This document shows positions 8,211-17,813 of a stretch of 43,450 nt of DNA, piece by piece. The position numbers and the translations under genes were made by a program. The notes beneath the pieces were generated by a model. The model ran no database searches. It was not told the DNA's origin and worked only from the letters and a program-made list of their open reading frames with translations. The stretch covers positions 1-43,450 of the forward strand of contig NZ_AUMN01000032.1 in assembly GCF_000430705.1 (NCBI RefSeq), in the 5' to 3' direction. The DNA comes from Arthrobacter castelli DSM 16402. GTDB lineage: Bacteria > Actinomycetota > Actinomycetes > Actinomycetales > Micrococcaceae. How positions within the stretch are numbered: position 1 is the stretch's first letter; each line of letters starts with the position of its first letter.

Positions 8211-8456
8211 ATGGAATGTGCCATCGACATCGACCGGCTCTCCTGCCCCACCGTCACAGACCGTTTTCTGGGAACGGGCTCTTTCTCAGCGTTGTCAGCA
8301 ACGATCCAACTGCCCGACAGGTGCCGGGGGCGACACTCTACTGGCACGGGCAACATCGCAAAAGGTGCCTTGCTATACGCCGAGCCACGAACCCCCGATC
8401 ATGCGGACGCCATCATCAAGCGGTTCAGCGCGACCATACAGGAGGGCAATAAATGA
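8211..8456 (+). CDS. Short ORF coupled to the kinase gene (doubtful)
   Basis: This 81-residue frame ends in a TGA that overlaps the kinase ATG by 4 bp (ATGA), the junction style used between true genes here. Its C-terminus (about DHADAIIKRFSATIQEGNK) looks like a helix of a real protein, and an AGGAGGG site for the kinase lies within it. However, no ribosome-binding site precedes its ATG, the N-terminal half is not convincingly coding, and I recognise no family. It may be the 3' remnant of a lost gene. Confidence 0.25.
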   Translation: MECAIDIDRLSCPTVTDRFLGTGSFSALSATIQLPDRCRGRHSTGTGNIAKGALLYAEPRTPDHADAIIKRFSATIQEGNK

Positions 8457-10021
8457 GCGACGTCGTGCTGGGTGTCGACATCGGTACCAGCAGCAGCAAG
8501 GGTGTGCTGGTCGATCCGGCGGGTAAAGTGCTGGCCAGCGAGACCCGCGAACATCACGTGGACCGTCCCCATCCGGGCTGGGTGGAAATGGACGGCGGCA
8601 TCTGGTGGGAGGAATTCGCGGCCATCAGCCGCGCTTTAGTGCATGACGGCGACAACGTCACCGCAGTGGGGGTCAGCGGGATGGGGCCCTGCGTGTTGTT
8701 GACCGACGACGGCGGTGAGCCGCTGCGTCCGGCGATCCTCTACGGGGTGGACACCCGGGCCACCGCCGAAATCGCGGAACTGACCAGACGGTTCGGCGGC
8801 GATGAGGCGATTCTCGACCGGTGCGGATCGGCGCTGTCCACGCAGGCGGTGGGCCCGAAGCTGGCCTGGGTGGATGGGCATGAACCGGACGCAATGGCCA
8901 AGGCCCGCAGGCTGTTCATGCCCTCGTCGTGGCTGGTCTACCGGCTCACCGGCAGCTACGTGCTCGACCACCATTCGGCCAGCCAGTGCACACCGCTCTA
9001 TGACACCGACGCCCGCCAGTGGTACGAACCGTGGGCCGGCGACATCGCCCCGCACCTGGACCTGCCGCCCTTGGTATGGCCCACCGATATTGCCGGGAAC
9101 GTAACGGCGGAAGCGGCAGACGAAACGGGCCTGCCCGAAGGCATCCCGGTGATCGCCGGGACCATTGATGCCTGGAGCGAAGCGGTCAGCGTGGATGCGC
9201 AGAACCCGGGCGACCTGATGCTGATGTACGGCACGACCATGTTCCTGGTGCACACCGTTGAACAGCGGGTGAGCACTGCCAATCTGTGGGGCACGAACGG
9301 GGCGTTCGAAGGGACCCGCAGCCTGGCCGGCGGCATGGCCACCTCCGGAGGGATTACCGGCTGGCTGAAGGAGTTGTTCGGGTCCGCCGACTATCCGGAA
9401 TTGCTCTTGGAAGCCGGCCAATCCGGTCCCGGGGCGCAGGGCCTGCTGATGCTTCCCTACTTCGCCGGCGAACGCACCCCCATCGCCGACCCGGACGCCC
9501 GCGGGGTAGTGGCCGGGCTGACGCTGTCCCATGGCCGCGGCGACATCTACCGGGCGGCTTTGGAAGCGACAGCATTGGGAGTGCGGCACAATATCGAATC
9601 CATGGAAGCGGCCGGCGGGTCCATCGAACGGATCGTGGCCGTCGGCGGCGGCACCCAGGGGGATCTGTGGACGCAGATCGTCTCCGACATCACCGGCCGG
9701 GAGCAACTGGTTCCTTCGAAAACTATTGGTGCCAGCTACGGCGCCGCCTATCTGGCCGGCCGCGCAGCAGACGCATCGTGCGCAGCGGACGCGCCGACGG
9801 GGTCCAGCGTCCCGTACGCAGCGTCGGGACCCGGCGTCGACATTGCCACCTGGAACCCGCCCTCACACACCGTCACGCCCAACCCGGGCCTGCGGCAGGA
9901 CTATGACGAGCTGTACGACCTCTACCGGCAGCTTTATCCAAACACCCAGGCGGTGCAGCACACCTTGGCCCGCCGCCAGCACAGACTATCCAATGCGACA
10001 GACACCAGGAGTACTGCATGA
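8453..10021 (+). CDS. FGGY-family carbohydrate kinase
   Basis: This 522-residue protein phosphorylates a sugar or ketose with ATP in the cytoplasm. LGVDIGTSSSKGVLVD (residues 6-21) is the phosphate-1 loop, GVSGMGP follows in the first domain, GTIDAWSEA carries the conserved Asp of the catalytic region, GGMATSGG resembles the hinge region and AVGGGTQGDLWTQI is the adenosine-binding C-terminal signature. Length fits xylulokinase/fuculokinase/ribulokinase relatives. An AGGAGGG site lies before the ATG, and its stop overlaps the isomerase start (ATGA). With a fucose/arabinose-isomerase-like partner it probably phosphorylates the ketose product (L-fuculose or D-ribulose type). The exact sugar cannot be read from sequence. 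Confidence 0.92.
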   Translation: MSDVVLGVDIGTSSSKGVLVDPAGKVLASETREHHVDRPHPGWVEMDGGIWWEEFAAISRALVHDGDNVTAVGVSGMGPCVLLTDDGGEPLRPAILYGVDTRATAEIAELTRRFGGDEAILDRCGSALSTQAVGPKLAWVDGHEPDAMAKARRLFMPSSWLVYRLTGSYVLDHHSASQCTPLYDTDARQWYEPWAGDIAPHLDLPPLVWPTDIAGNVTAEAADETGLPEGIPVIAGTIDAWSEAVSVDAQNPGDLMLMYGTTMFLVHTVEQRVSTANLWGTNGAFEGTRSLAGGMATSGGITGWLKELFGSADYPELLLEAGQSGPGAQGLLMLPYFAGERTPIADPDARGVVAGLTLSHGRGDIYRAALEATALGVRHNIESMEAAGGSIERIVAVGGGTQGDLWTQIVSDITGREQLVPSKTIGASYGAAYLAGRAADASCAADAPTGSSVPYAASGPGVDIATWNPPSHTVTPNPGLRQDYDELYDLYRQLYPNTQAVQHTLARRQHRLSNATDTRSTA

Positions 10022-11652
10022 GACGCTACGTCTTCCCCGAACGGCTGAAACGCCCGCAGCTGAAGGAAAACACCATCTACACCGTGGCCAGCGGAGATCT
10101 ACGCCCCAGTGCCAATGAAGAGGGCTGGCCCACCCAGGAAAAACTAGAGAAAGACTTTGGCGCCGCCGTCGAACACCGCGGCTACGGCGTCGAACGAGCC
10201 CACGGCATTGACCCGGTGACCGGGCACGGGTTCACCACCAGCCAGCGGGCCGGTATGGACGTGTTCAAGAACATTCCCGCCGATGCGCCGCTGGTGGTGG
10301 TTAACGCCATCTGGCAGTACAGCCACCATCTGCTGGCCGGTCTGCGCTCGCACCGGGGACCTGTCCTCATCGTTGGCAACTTCGCCGGCGATTTCCCCGG
10401 CCTGGTGGGTCTGCTGAACCTGACGGCATCACTGACGAAGGCCGCAGTGGGGCACTCCATTCTGTGGAGCAAGGACTTCACCGACGCATGGGCACTGGAA
10501 AAGCTCGATGAATGGCTGGCCACCGGCAGCATTAAGCACGATGTGTCCCATGTGCGGGACCTGCCGGCTCTGCCCGCCTCTCAGGAGAAGCGGCTGGGAA
10601 CCGCGCTGGCGGACCAGCTCAAGGACGAAAAGGCCATCATCGGCATCTTCGATGAAGGCTGCATGGGAATGTACAACGCCATCTTCGACGACGAGATGCT
10701 CAACCAGCTGGGCATCTACAAGGAACGGCTCTCCCAGTCCGCGCTGCTGGCCGAAATGGGCCGGGTGCCGGACGAAGCAGCGGCGGCCGCGCGGCGATGG
10801 CTGGAAGAGGCAGGATTCACCTTCAATTTCGGCACCGATGAGGCCAGCGACCTGACCGAGTCCCAGGTTCACGCACAAATGAAGATGTACATTGCAGCGG
10901 TGCGCATCGCCGATGATTTCGGGGCCGACGCCATCGGTATCCAATATCAGCAAGGGCTCAAGGACATGGCTCCGGCCTCGGACCTGCCCGAGGGGCTGCT
11001 GAACAACGTGGAACGACCGGCGGTGTTCTCCCGTGACGGTTCCCGCGAACTCTATGCCGGAACCTCGCTGCCGCACTTCAATGAAGTCGACGAGGGCGTC
11101 GCCGTTGACACGCTGATCACCACCCGTCTGTTCAACGCGATGGGCCTGGACCCGGCCAACACCCTCCACGACATCCGCTGGGGCGAGGAGTACGACGGCG
11201 AATTCGTCTGGGTCTTCGAGATTTCCGGATCGGTCCCGGCCTCGCACAACGGCGGTTACGGCAAGTCCTACGGGATGCGCCAGCCACCGATGTTCTTCCC
11301 CAAGGGCGGATCCACCCTGTCCGGTGTGTCGAAACCCGGTGAAATCGTCTTCTCCAGGATCTTCATCATGGACGGGGCGCTGCACGCCGACATCGGGCGC
11401 GGACACGTCGTCGAACTGCCGGAGGAAGAGACCCGGCGCAGGCTCGAAGCCACCGACCCCCAATGGCCCATCATGCACGCGGTACTGAACGGGGTGGGCC
11501 GGGATCAATTGATGGCCCGCCACAAGGCCAACCACGTCCAGGTCGTCTACGCCCCCGACGCGACCACCGCCGATAAGGCATTGACCGCCAAGGCCGCCAT
11601 GATGGATGAGCTGGGCATCACGGTTCACCTGTGCGGAGACGTGACACTCTAA
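10018..11652 (+). CDS. L-fucose isomerase-like sugar isomerase
   Basis: This 544-residue protein belongs, by overall pattern, to the L-fucose/L-arabinose isomerase group. Segments such as IGIFDEGCMGMYNAI, ADAIGIQYQQGL, ASDLPEGLLNN, HNGGYGKSYG and the C-terminal HKANHVQVVY correspond to the N-terminal sugar-binding and C-terminal metal-binding domains. The family converts an aldose to a ketose with Mn2+; E. coli FucI accepts both L-fucose and D-arabinose. It is somewhat shorter than classical FucI (about 590 residues), so it may be a divergent subfamily with other substrates. AGGAG precedes the ATG, and the gene is translationally coupled to the kinase, giving an isomerise-then-phosphorylate pair. 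Confidence 0.8.
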   Translation: MRRYVFPERLKRPQLKENTIYTVASGDLRPSANEEGWPTQEKLEKDFGAAVEHRGYGVERAHGIDPVTGHGFTTSQRAGMDVFKNIPADAPLVVVNAIWQYSHHLLAGLRSHRGPVLIVGNFAGDFPGLVGLLNLTASLTKAAVGHSILWSKDFTDAWALEKLDEWLATGSIKHDVSHVRDLPALPASQEKRLGTALADQLKDEKAIIGIFDEGCMGMYNAIFDDEMLNQLGIYKERLSQSALLAEMGRVPDEAAAAARRWLEEAGFTFNFGTDEASDLTESQVHAQMKMYIAAVRIADDFGADAIGIQYQQGLKDMAPASDLPEGLLNNVERPAVFSRDGSRELYAGTSLPHFNEVDEGVAVDTLITTRLFNAMGLDPANTLHDIRWGEEYDGEFVWVFEISGSVPASHNGGYGKSYGMRQPPMFFPKGGSTLSGVSKPGEIVFSRIFIMDGALHADIGRGHVVELPEEETRRRLEATDPQWPIMHAVLNGVGRDQLMARHKANHVQVVYAPDATTADKALTAKAAMMDELGITVHLCGDVTL

Positions 11653-11708
11653 TAAGCGTCGACAGTTTAAACACTCCGGGTTTCGGTCCCCGGTCAAGCG
11701 AGGAGTAT

Positions 11709-13208
11709 ATGAATAATCCGAATATTTTGGTTCTGTGCAGCGACGAACACCACCCATTCATGTCCGGTTACCGAAACCATCCGTATGTGCAGACACCGAA
11801 CCTCGATGCGCTGGCCGCCTCAGGCACGCACTTCACGGACGCCTACTGCAATTCACCGGTGTGTGTGCCGTCCCGGATGAGCTTCATGACCGGCAAATAC
11901 GCCAGTGACGTCGGCAGCTGGTTTCTGCACGTGCCGCTGGATCGGTCGGAAATGACATGGTCACGCCGGCTGCACGAAGCAGGAATTCCTTCGACCATGA
12001 TCGGCAAGCTGGATATGTGCGGACCCTATCAGGATGCGGGCTTCAGTGAGCACCGGATTCTGAAGTACCGACCCGCGTGGTCAGAGTATCCCCGGCAAAC
12101 CCCCTTCGCGCCACGGCTGGAGGGATATGTCCGGCCGGACAAGCTGGCACACATCAAAAACTCGGGGATCCGGGAGCCCGCGGTCACGGACGGCAGCGAC
12201 TTCAACGACCGCTACGGGTTCTGGGATCACGACCGGATCATCACCGACTGGGCCGTCGACTGGATCAGAAACAAGGGCGGCTCCGAGTCCGCCGCGCCCT
12301 GGGCACTGTACGTGGGCCTAATCTTTCCCCACTGGCCTTTCTGCGTGCCGGAGGAATACTTCGAACAGTACTATCCGGACAAGGTACAAATGCCCTTCGA
12401 CGCTTCATTCCCGAACGAAGATTTACACCCGGCCCTTCGGCACTTCCAGAAAGGGCAGGGAACCGAGGGCATCACCGATGAGGATGTACGACGGACGGTG
12501 GCAGCCTACTACGGCATGATCACCGCCACTGACGCGATGATCGGCCGCATCATCGATGAGCTGAAGGCGCAAGGCCTGTACGAGAACACCTACATCATCT
12601 ACACCTCCGACCACGGCGAGAGCGCAGGCGAGCACGGGTTGTTCTATAAACAGTGTTCCTACGAAGGCTCGGTCGGCGTGCCATTGATCGTCAGCGGGCC
12701 CGGACTGCCCACAGGCCAGCAGCGCACTGAACCGGTGTCGCTGGTCGATCTCTACCCCACCGTGCTGGACATGGCAGGGCTCGAGACTGAACCTGACCGC
12801 CGCGGGCACAGCTGGCTTCCGCTGATCCAGGGCAGCGTGACCGACCGGCCGAACTGGGTAGTCTCCGAACATCACGGCAACTTTTTCAAAGACAGCTGGT
12901 ACATGATCCGGATGGGGAACTACAAATACACCTACTACTGCAACGACCGTCCCACGCTCTATGACCTGGCGAACGACCCCCGGGAGATGACTGACCTCGC
13001 ACCGGAGCCCGACTACGCAGACGTCCTCGGTGAATGCGAACAGGCACTGCGGTCAGTCCTGGACCCGGAAGCGGTCGCCCTGCAGGCAAAGCGCGACCTG
13101 GGACTGATCGGACCGGACGGCGAGGATTACACCCGCACGCTCACCGTCGACGACCTGCGAGCCGGACGGCAAAACGGACGGTTCAAACCCGAACCGGACC
13201 TCATCTAA
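11709..13208 (+). CDS. Cys-type sulfatase 1 (alkaline-phosphatase superfamily)
   Basis: This 499-residue sulfatase starts NILVLCSDEHHPFMSGY (metal-binding Asp region) and has PVCVPSRMSFMTGKY: C52-x-P-S-R56 is the site converted to formylglycine. TSDHGESAGEHGL carries the second metal-ligand cluster, and GKLDMCG lies where the family has G-K-W/L-H. Desulfation is hydrolytic, releasing sulfate and an alcohol. I started at ATG 11709 (AGGAG just upstream) so that the N-terminus aligns with its paralogue at 37616. The family resembles choline-sulfatase/phosphonate monoester hydrolase types more than exported arylsulfatases, and no signal peptide is seen, so action is cytoplasmic. It is third in the kinase-isomerase operon; FGE is encoded divergently. 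The substrate is unknown. Confidence 0.92.
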   Translation: MNNPNILVLCSDEHHPFMSGYRNHPYVQTPNLDALAASGTHFTDAYCNSPVCVPSRMSFMTGKYASDVGSWFLHVPLDRSEMTWSRRLHEAGIPSTMIGKLDMCGPYQDAGFSEHRILKYRPAWSEYPRQTPFAPRLEGYVRPDKLAHIKNSGIREPAVTDGSDFNDRYGFWDHDRIITDWAVDWIRNKGGSESAAPWALYVGLIFPHWPFCVPEEYFEQYYPDKVQMPFDASFPNEDLHPALRHFQKGQGTEGITDEDVRRTVAAYYGMITATDAMIGRIIDELKAQGLYENTYIIYTSDHGESAGEHGLFYKQCSYEGSVGVPLIVSGPGLPTGQQRTEPVSLVDLYPTVLDMAGLETEPDRRGHSWLPLIQGSVTDRPNWVVSEHHGNFFKDSWYMIRMGNYKYTYYCNDRPTLYDLANDPREMTDLAPEPDYADVLGECEQALRSVLDPEAVALQAKRDLGLIGPDGEDYTRTLTVDDLRAGRQNGRFKPEPDLI

Positions 13209-13258
13209 GCGTTGAGACCGGATAACCACCCCCGCAACTACAGCGAAAAGGAACCCCA

Positions 13259-14503
13259 TTGACTGACGAACCCACCACTTCCTTGCGGCCCAACATTGTG
13301 CTCATCTTCATGGACGACATGGGGTACGGCGACCTGGGGTGCACCGGCAACCAGCTGATCAAAACACCCCGAATGGATCAGCTGGCCGCCGACGGCATGA
13401 TGTTCGACCACATGTACTCCGCTGCGCCCACTTGCACGCCGTCCAGGGCGGCACTGATGAGCGGCCGCTACGCTCAGCGGGTCGGGTTGCCAAGGGTGAT
13501 CTTCCCGCAGGAGCCACAAGGTCTCTCATCGTGGGAAGTGACGGTCGCGGACATTCTCAGCGAAACCGGATATGCCTGCGGCATTTACGGAAAATGGCAT
13601 CTGGGCGCCCAGGAGCAGCATCATCCCCTGCGTCACGGGTTCAAGGAGTTTGTCGGGCTGCCCTATAGCAATGACATGGATCCGCTGAGCCTGTACGTCA
13701 ATGACCAGCCCGAGGACGGACCCGTTGACCAGACCTCGCTGACCCGCCGCTACACGGACTCCGCGATGGACTTCATCGAACGCCACCGGGACGAACCATT
13801 CTTCGTCTACCTTCCCCACACCATGCCGCACATTCCGCTGCACGTGGAAGAAGACTTCCGGGGCACCTCGGCCGCCGGGACCTACGGAGATGTCATCGAA
13901 TGCCTCGATCACCACGTCGGCCGGCTGATTGATCACTTGGACCAGCTCGGATTGGCGGAAAATACACTGGTGATGGTCACCAGCGACAACGGCCCTTGGT
14001 ACGAGGGCAGCACCGGCGGATTCCGCGGCCGGAAAATCGACACCTATGAAGGAGGAATACGAATGCCCTTCATCGCCCGGTGGCCACAAACCATTCACCC
14101 CGGGTCCCGCTCGCAGGAACCGGCCTGCTTCATCGACATGCTGCCCACCCTGGCGGGTCTGACCGGCGCGCAGGTTCCGCAGGACCGTCCGATTGATGGG
14201 ATCGACATCAGCGGCCTCTTCTCCGGTGATGCGGGGCTGGAACGCGAAGCGCTGTACTTCTATGCCGGCTGGCACCTCAACGCTATCCGCCAGGGACGCT
14301 GGAAGCTCCACGTGGACCGCTTCCCGAATACCGATCTCAGCGAACTGCCCCAGTTGTTCGATGTGGTGGCCGATCCGCAGGAAAGCTACAACCTCGCCGA
14401 CCTTCATCCCGGCGTACTCGAGCAACTGAATACATTGCTCACCGACTTTGGCGATCACATCGACAGTACCCGGCAGCAGGCCGAAGAGCGCGCCCACAGC
14501 TAA
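13259..14503 (+). CDS. Cys-type sulfatase 2 (arylsulfatase A-like)
   Basis: This 414-residue sulfatase uses a TTG start at 13259 with AAGGAA upstream. RPNIVLIFMDDMGYGDLG (metal-binding DD), TCTPSRAALMSGRY (C59-T-P-S-R63, formylglycine site), GIYGKWHLG, PHTMPHIPLH and TSDNGPW (second metal site) are all present and in family order. It differs clearly from sulfatase 1, being closer to arylsulfatase A/N-acetylgalactosamine sulfatase types, so the operon attacks more than one sulfate position or type. There is no signal peptide. It lies 50 nt after sulfatase 1 and 11 nt before the P1 peptidase. Specificity cannot be read. Confidence 0.93.
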   Translation: MTDEPTTSLRPNIVLIFMDDMGYGDLGCTGNQLIKTPRMDQLAADGMMFDHMYSAAPTCTPSRAALMSGRYAQRVGLPRVIFPQEPQGLSSWEVTVADILSETGYACGIYGKWHLGAQEQHHPLRHGFKEFVGLPYSNDMDPLSLYVNDQPEDGPVDQTSLTRRYTDSAMDFIERHRDEPFFVYLPHTMPHIPLHVEEDFRGTSAAGTYGDVIECLDHHVGRLIDHLDQLGLAENTLVMVTSDNGPWYEGSTGGFRGRKIDTYEGGIRMPFIARWPQTIHPGSRSQEPACFIDMLPTLAGLTGAQVPQDRPIDGIDISGLFSGDAGLEREALYFYAGWHLNAIRQGRWKLHVDRFPNTDLSELPQLFDVVADPQESYNLADLHPGVLEQLNTLLTDFGDHIDSTRQQAEERAHS

Positions 14504-14514
14504 GGAGATTTCAA

Positions 14515-15666
14515 GTGGTGAAACAGCGATCCCGGGAGCTCGGTATCGTGATCGGCCAATACGAGCCCGGCCGGTACAACGCGATCACCGACGTCGATGG
14601 CGTGAAAGTCGGACATACCACGCGTGTCAGCGGAGAGGGGAGCCGGGTCGTGGGGGAGGGACCGGTGCGCACGGGCGTCACCGTCGTCATGCCCCGCACC
14701 GACCCCTGGAAGGAACCGCTGTTCTCGGCGCCCCACCGGCTCAACGGCAATGGCGAGCTAACCGGCTTGGAGTGGATACGCGAGTCAGGCATGCTGACCA
14801 GCCACATCGGCCTGACGAATACCCACAGCGTCGGAGTAGTGCGGGACGCGCTGGTGGCTCATGAGGCCTCGCAACGCGATGCCGGCGAGTCCTTCTTCGC
14901 GCTGCCTGTCGTGGGCGAAACCTGGGACGGGGTCCTCAACGACATCAATGGCTTCCATGTGCGGCAACAAGATGTCCTCGCAGCCATCGACTCGGCCGGC
15001 GGCGGACCTGTCACCGAAGGCAGCGTCGGCGGCGGCACCGGCATGATCTGCCACGGATTTAAGGGCGGCATTGGCACCGCATCGCGGCTGATTCCGGCAG
15101 GCGAATCGGAATACACCATCGGGGTGCTCGTGCAAGCCAATCACGGCACCCGAAGCCGTTTCACGGTCAATGGCGTCCCCATCGGACACCTGATCGGACC
15201 CGAGACCATTCCCACCCCCCGGACACCTTCTCCGCTCAGGGCCGGCACCGGGTCAATCATCATTGTGGTGGCCACTGATGCTCCCCTCATTCCCACGCAG
15301 TGTGCCCGGCTGGCCCAACGGGCCGGGCTTGGAATGGCGCGCACCGGCGGCGCGGGGGAGAACGGCAGCGGCGACATCTTCCTGTGCTTCTCCACAGGCA
15401 ATGACGAACTACCCGCAGGTTTCAGCACGGACGACAAGCGGACCACCGCGAACATCTCCATGCTCACCAACCGGCACATCGACGATTTGTTCTACGCCAC
15501 GATCGAAGCCACTGAAGAGGCAATCCTCAATGCCATGCTCGCGGCCGAGACCATGACAGGTGCCGACGGCGTCACGGCCCACGCGCTCCCTGCCGGTACG
15601 GTGTCCAAGCATCTGGGCGGGGTTGGCGCTGAAACCGGTCGCTCAAACGGGCGGGCCAAGGCGTGA
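14515..15666 (+). CDS. P1 family peptidase (DmpA-like, MEROPS S58)
   Basis: This 383-residue protein uses a GTG start at 14515 with AAGGAGA 6 nt upstream. The DmpA/BapA family is made as a precursor that cleaves itself before a Ser, which becomes the N-terminal nucleophile. Here GENGSGDIFLCFST contains the matching Gly-Ser (Ser ~285). Other family segments are AITDVDGVKVGHTT near the start, GLTNTHSVGVVRDA, GSVGGGTGMICHGFKGGIGTAS and TVNGVPIGHLI. Relatives act on peptides with N-terminal D-Ala, beta-amino acids or amides, not ordinary proteins. It is last in the kinase-isomerase-sulfatase operon, immediately before the insertion sequence, and is presumably cytoplasmic. A second P1 peptidase lies at 21176-22237. 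Confidence 0.9.
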   Translation: MVKQRSRELGIVIGQYEPGRYNAITDVDGVKVGHTTRVSGEGSRVVGEGPVRTGVTVVMPRTDPWKEPLFSAPHRLNGNGELTGLEWIRESGMLTSHIGLTNTHSVGVVRDALVAHEASQRDAGESFFALPVVGETWDGVLNDINGFHVRQQDVLAAIDSAGGGPVTEGSVGGGTGMICHGFKGGIGTASRLIPAGESEYTIGVLVQANHGTRSRFTVNGVPIGHLIGPETIPTPRTPSPLRAGTGSIIIVVATDAPLIPTQCARLAQRAGLGMARTGGAGENGSGDIFLCFSTGNDELPAGFSTDDKRTTANISMLTNRHIDDLFYATIEATEEAILNAMLAAETMTGADGVTAHALPAGTVSKHLGGVGAETGRSNGRAKA

Positions 15667-15849
15667 AACCCGGTCGCCGGACCTGAAATTCGGAACACGG
15701 TGCCCGTCCGGATGCCGCAACAACTGCTTGCCGGATAACAATGACAGCCTCCTCTTCCGTGTCTGGAGGCCGCCGGTCTGTCATCAGATTTCTTCGGAGC
15801 ATTGATGGTTCAACCAGCGCTTCACGCATGGGGACCTGTCCCTCTGACC

Positions 15850-15867
15850 TTTAGTCCGAAGTTACGT
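15850..15867. repeat. Left target duplication plus terminal inverted repeat of the IS
   Basis: TTTAGT (15850-15855) is repeated at 17826-17831 and is immediately followed by CCGAAGTTACGT (15856-15867), the exact inverse of 17814-17825. The preceding 183 bp after the peptidase gene hold no gene, only a weak imperfect hairpin around 15741-15784. Confidence 0.9.
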
Positions 15868-15991
15868 GGGCTGATCGCTCTGGTTCCTTGTGGTTCCGGG
15901 CGTTCAGCTCTCTTTTTGGCCTTGCAATGTAGCCACTAAATTACGGCGTGTCGGTTGCCACGCCTCCGGTGTGCGGGAGTAGAGTCGGGCC

Positions 15992-17746
15992 ATGGCGAAG
16001 TCGCAGCAGGCAGTGCATGTAGCCCGGACGAAGTCGCGGCGGGTGAACAAGGCCGGCGAAACGGTGGAGTACGAGTCGGTACTGTTGCGCCGCTCGTACC
16101 GCGATGGGGCCAAGGTCAGACACGAGACCTTGGCCAACCTCGCCGCTTTGCCCGAGCATGCGGTCGAGGATCTGCGCGCGTCGTTGACCGGTAAGACCCT
16201 CGTCGAGGCGGCTGCCGGGTTCGAGGTCACCCGGTCGCTGCCGGCCGGGCATATCGATGCCGTGGCCCGGATGGCACACGGGCTTCGGTTCGAAGCGATG
16301 CTGGGCCCGGCGTGCCGGGCCCGCGACGTCGCGATGGGGTTGATCATCGCCAGGGTGTGTGCCCCGTCCTCGAAACTGGCGTCGTTGCGCTGGTTCGAAG
16401 ACACCACCCTGGCCGCCGATCTGGGCCCGGTCACCTCGGACGAAGCGTATGCGGCGATGGACTGGCTGGCCGGCCGGCAGGAGAAGATTGAGAAGAAGCT
16501 GGCCCTCCGGTACTTGGGTGAGGGGCCGAACCCGGATCGGCTGGCATTATTCGACCTGTCCTCGTCGTGGGTGACCGGCCACCACAACCGGCTGGCCGCC
16601 CGTGGCTACTCCCGTGACCGGAAGAAAGGCCTCGAGCAGATCGAGTACGGCATGCTCGCCTCCCGCGACGGGGTTCCCGTCGCGGTGCGCGTGGTGCCGG
16701 GCAATACCGCGGATCCGACCGCGTTCACGGCCATCGCCGCACAGATCAAGGACCTCGCCGGCGTCGACGAGATGGTCATGGTCGGTGACCGGGGGATGAT
16801 CACCTCCGCCCGCATCAAGGCGTTGAAGAAAGCCGGCTCGCTGGGCTGGGTGACCTGCCTGCGGGCCCCGGCCATCAAAGCGCTGGCCGCCGATGACGGG
16901 CCGCTGCAGATGAGCCTGTTCGATGAGCAGGACCTGGCCGAAATCAGCCACCCCGACTACCCCGGCGAGCGATTGATCGCCTGCCGCAACCCCGACCTGG
17001 CCGCCGAACGGGCACGTAAACGCAGTGAGTTACTCGCCGCCACCGAAGCCGAACTCGCCTCCGTAGCCGCCGCCGTCACCGCCGGGCGGCTGACCGGAGC
17101 CGGCAAAATCGGCGTCAAGGTCGGCAAGATCATCGACCAGTACAAGATGGCCAAACACTTCGATCCGGACATCACCGACACGAGCCTGACCTACACTCGC
17201 AGGCAGGACCAGATTGACGCCGAAACAGCCCTGGACGGCATCTACGTCATCCGCACCAGCGTGCCAGCCGAGGCGATGGGCGCCGCTGAAACCGTGCGCG
17301 TCTACAAGTCACTGGCGAACGTGGAGAAAATCTTCAAATCCCTCAAATCCGTTGACCTGCTCATCCGGCCGATTCAGCACCACACCGAGACCCGAACCCG
17401 TGCCCACGTCTTCCTCTGCATGCTCGCCGGACACCTCACCTGGCACCTGCGCCAAGCCCTCAAACCCCTGACCTACACCGACGAAGACAGGCCTACACCG
17501 GATAACCCCGTCACCACCGCCACCCGGTCCAGCCGAGCCCAAGCCAAGGCCTCCACCCGCACCCTCGCCGACGGCACCGCCGCCTACAGCTTCCAAAGCC
17601 TGCTCGCTCACCTGGGAACACGCACCCGCAACACCCTACGGGCCGCCGGCACGGACGCGGCCTTCGACCTCACAGCACTGCCAACGACCACCCAACGCCA
17701 AGCGACCGAACTCATCGACAAGCACCTCACCGAATCGAGACCGTAG
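15992..17746 (+). CDS. IS1634-family transposase (DDE)
   Basis: This 584-residue transposase has a beta-strand-inserted DDE catalytic core. D188 in ALFDLSSSW, D266 in MVGDRGMI and E445 in Y-K-S-L-A-N-V-E-K-I-F form the expected D/D/E triad, the last within the Y-x2-L-x2-V-E-x2-F-K/R motif of the IS4 superfamily. The C-terminal FLCMLAGHLTWHL is typical of IS1634 members. It starts 136 bp inside the left terminal repeat with no strong ribosome-binding site, as is common for tightly controlled transposases. No frameshift or internal stop is seen. Confidence 0.93.
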   Translation: MAKSQQAVHVARTKSRRVNKAGETVEYESVLLRRSYRDGAKVRHETLANLAALPEHAVEDLRASLTGKTLVEAAAGFEVTRSLPAGHIDAVARMAHGLRFEAMLGPACRARDVAMGLIIARVCAPSSKLASLRWFEDTTLAADLGPVTSDEAYAAMDWLAGRQEKIEKKLALRYLGEGPNPDRLALFDLSSSWVTGHHNRLAARGYSRDRKKGLEQIEYGMLASRDGVPVAVRVVPGNTADPTAFTAIAAQIKDLAGVDEMVMVGDRGMITSARIKALKKAGSLGWVTCLRAPAIKALAADDGPLQMSLFDEQDLAEISHPDYPGERLIACRNPDLAAERARKRSELLAATEAELASVAAAVTAGRLTGAGKIGVKVGKIIDQYKMAKHFDPDITDTSLTYTRRQDQIDAETALDGIYVIRTSVPAEAMGAAETVRVYKSLANVEKIFKSLKSVDLLIRPIQHHTETRTRAHVFLCMLAGHLTWHLRQALKPLTYTDEDRPTPDNPVTTATRSSRAQAKASTRTLADGTAAYSFQSLLAHLGTRTRNTLRAAGTDAAFDLTALPTTTQRQATELIDKHLTESRP

Positions 17747-17764
17747 CCAGAAAGCAAGCCAGCA

Positions 17765-17808
17765 AAAGATGCTGGGGCCCCCGCAAACACGGGGGTCCCA
17801 GCATCTTT
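17765..17808. terminator. Strong hairpin after the transposase
   Basis: A 19-bp stem with one mismatch (AAAGATGCTGGG... paired with ...CCCAGCATCTTT) encloses a 6-nt loop, 18 bp after the transposase stop and just inside the right terminal repeat. It probably ends transposase transcription and shields the element from outside transcription. Confidence 0.75.
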
Positions 17809-17813
17809 AATAG

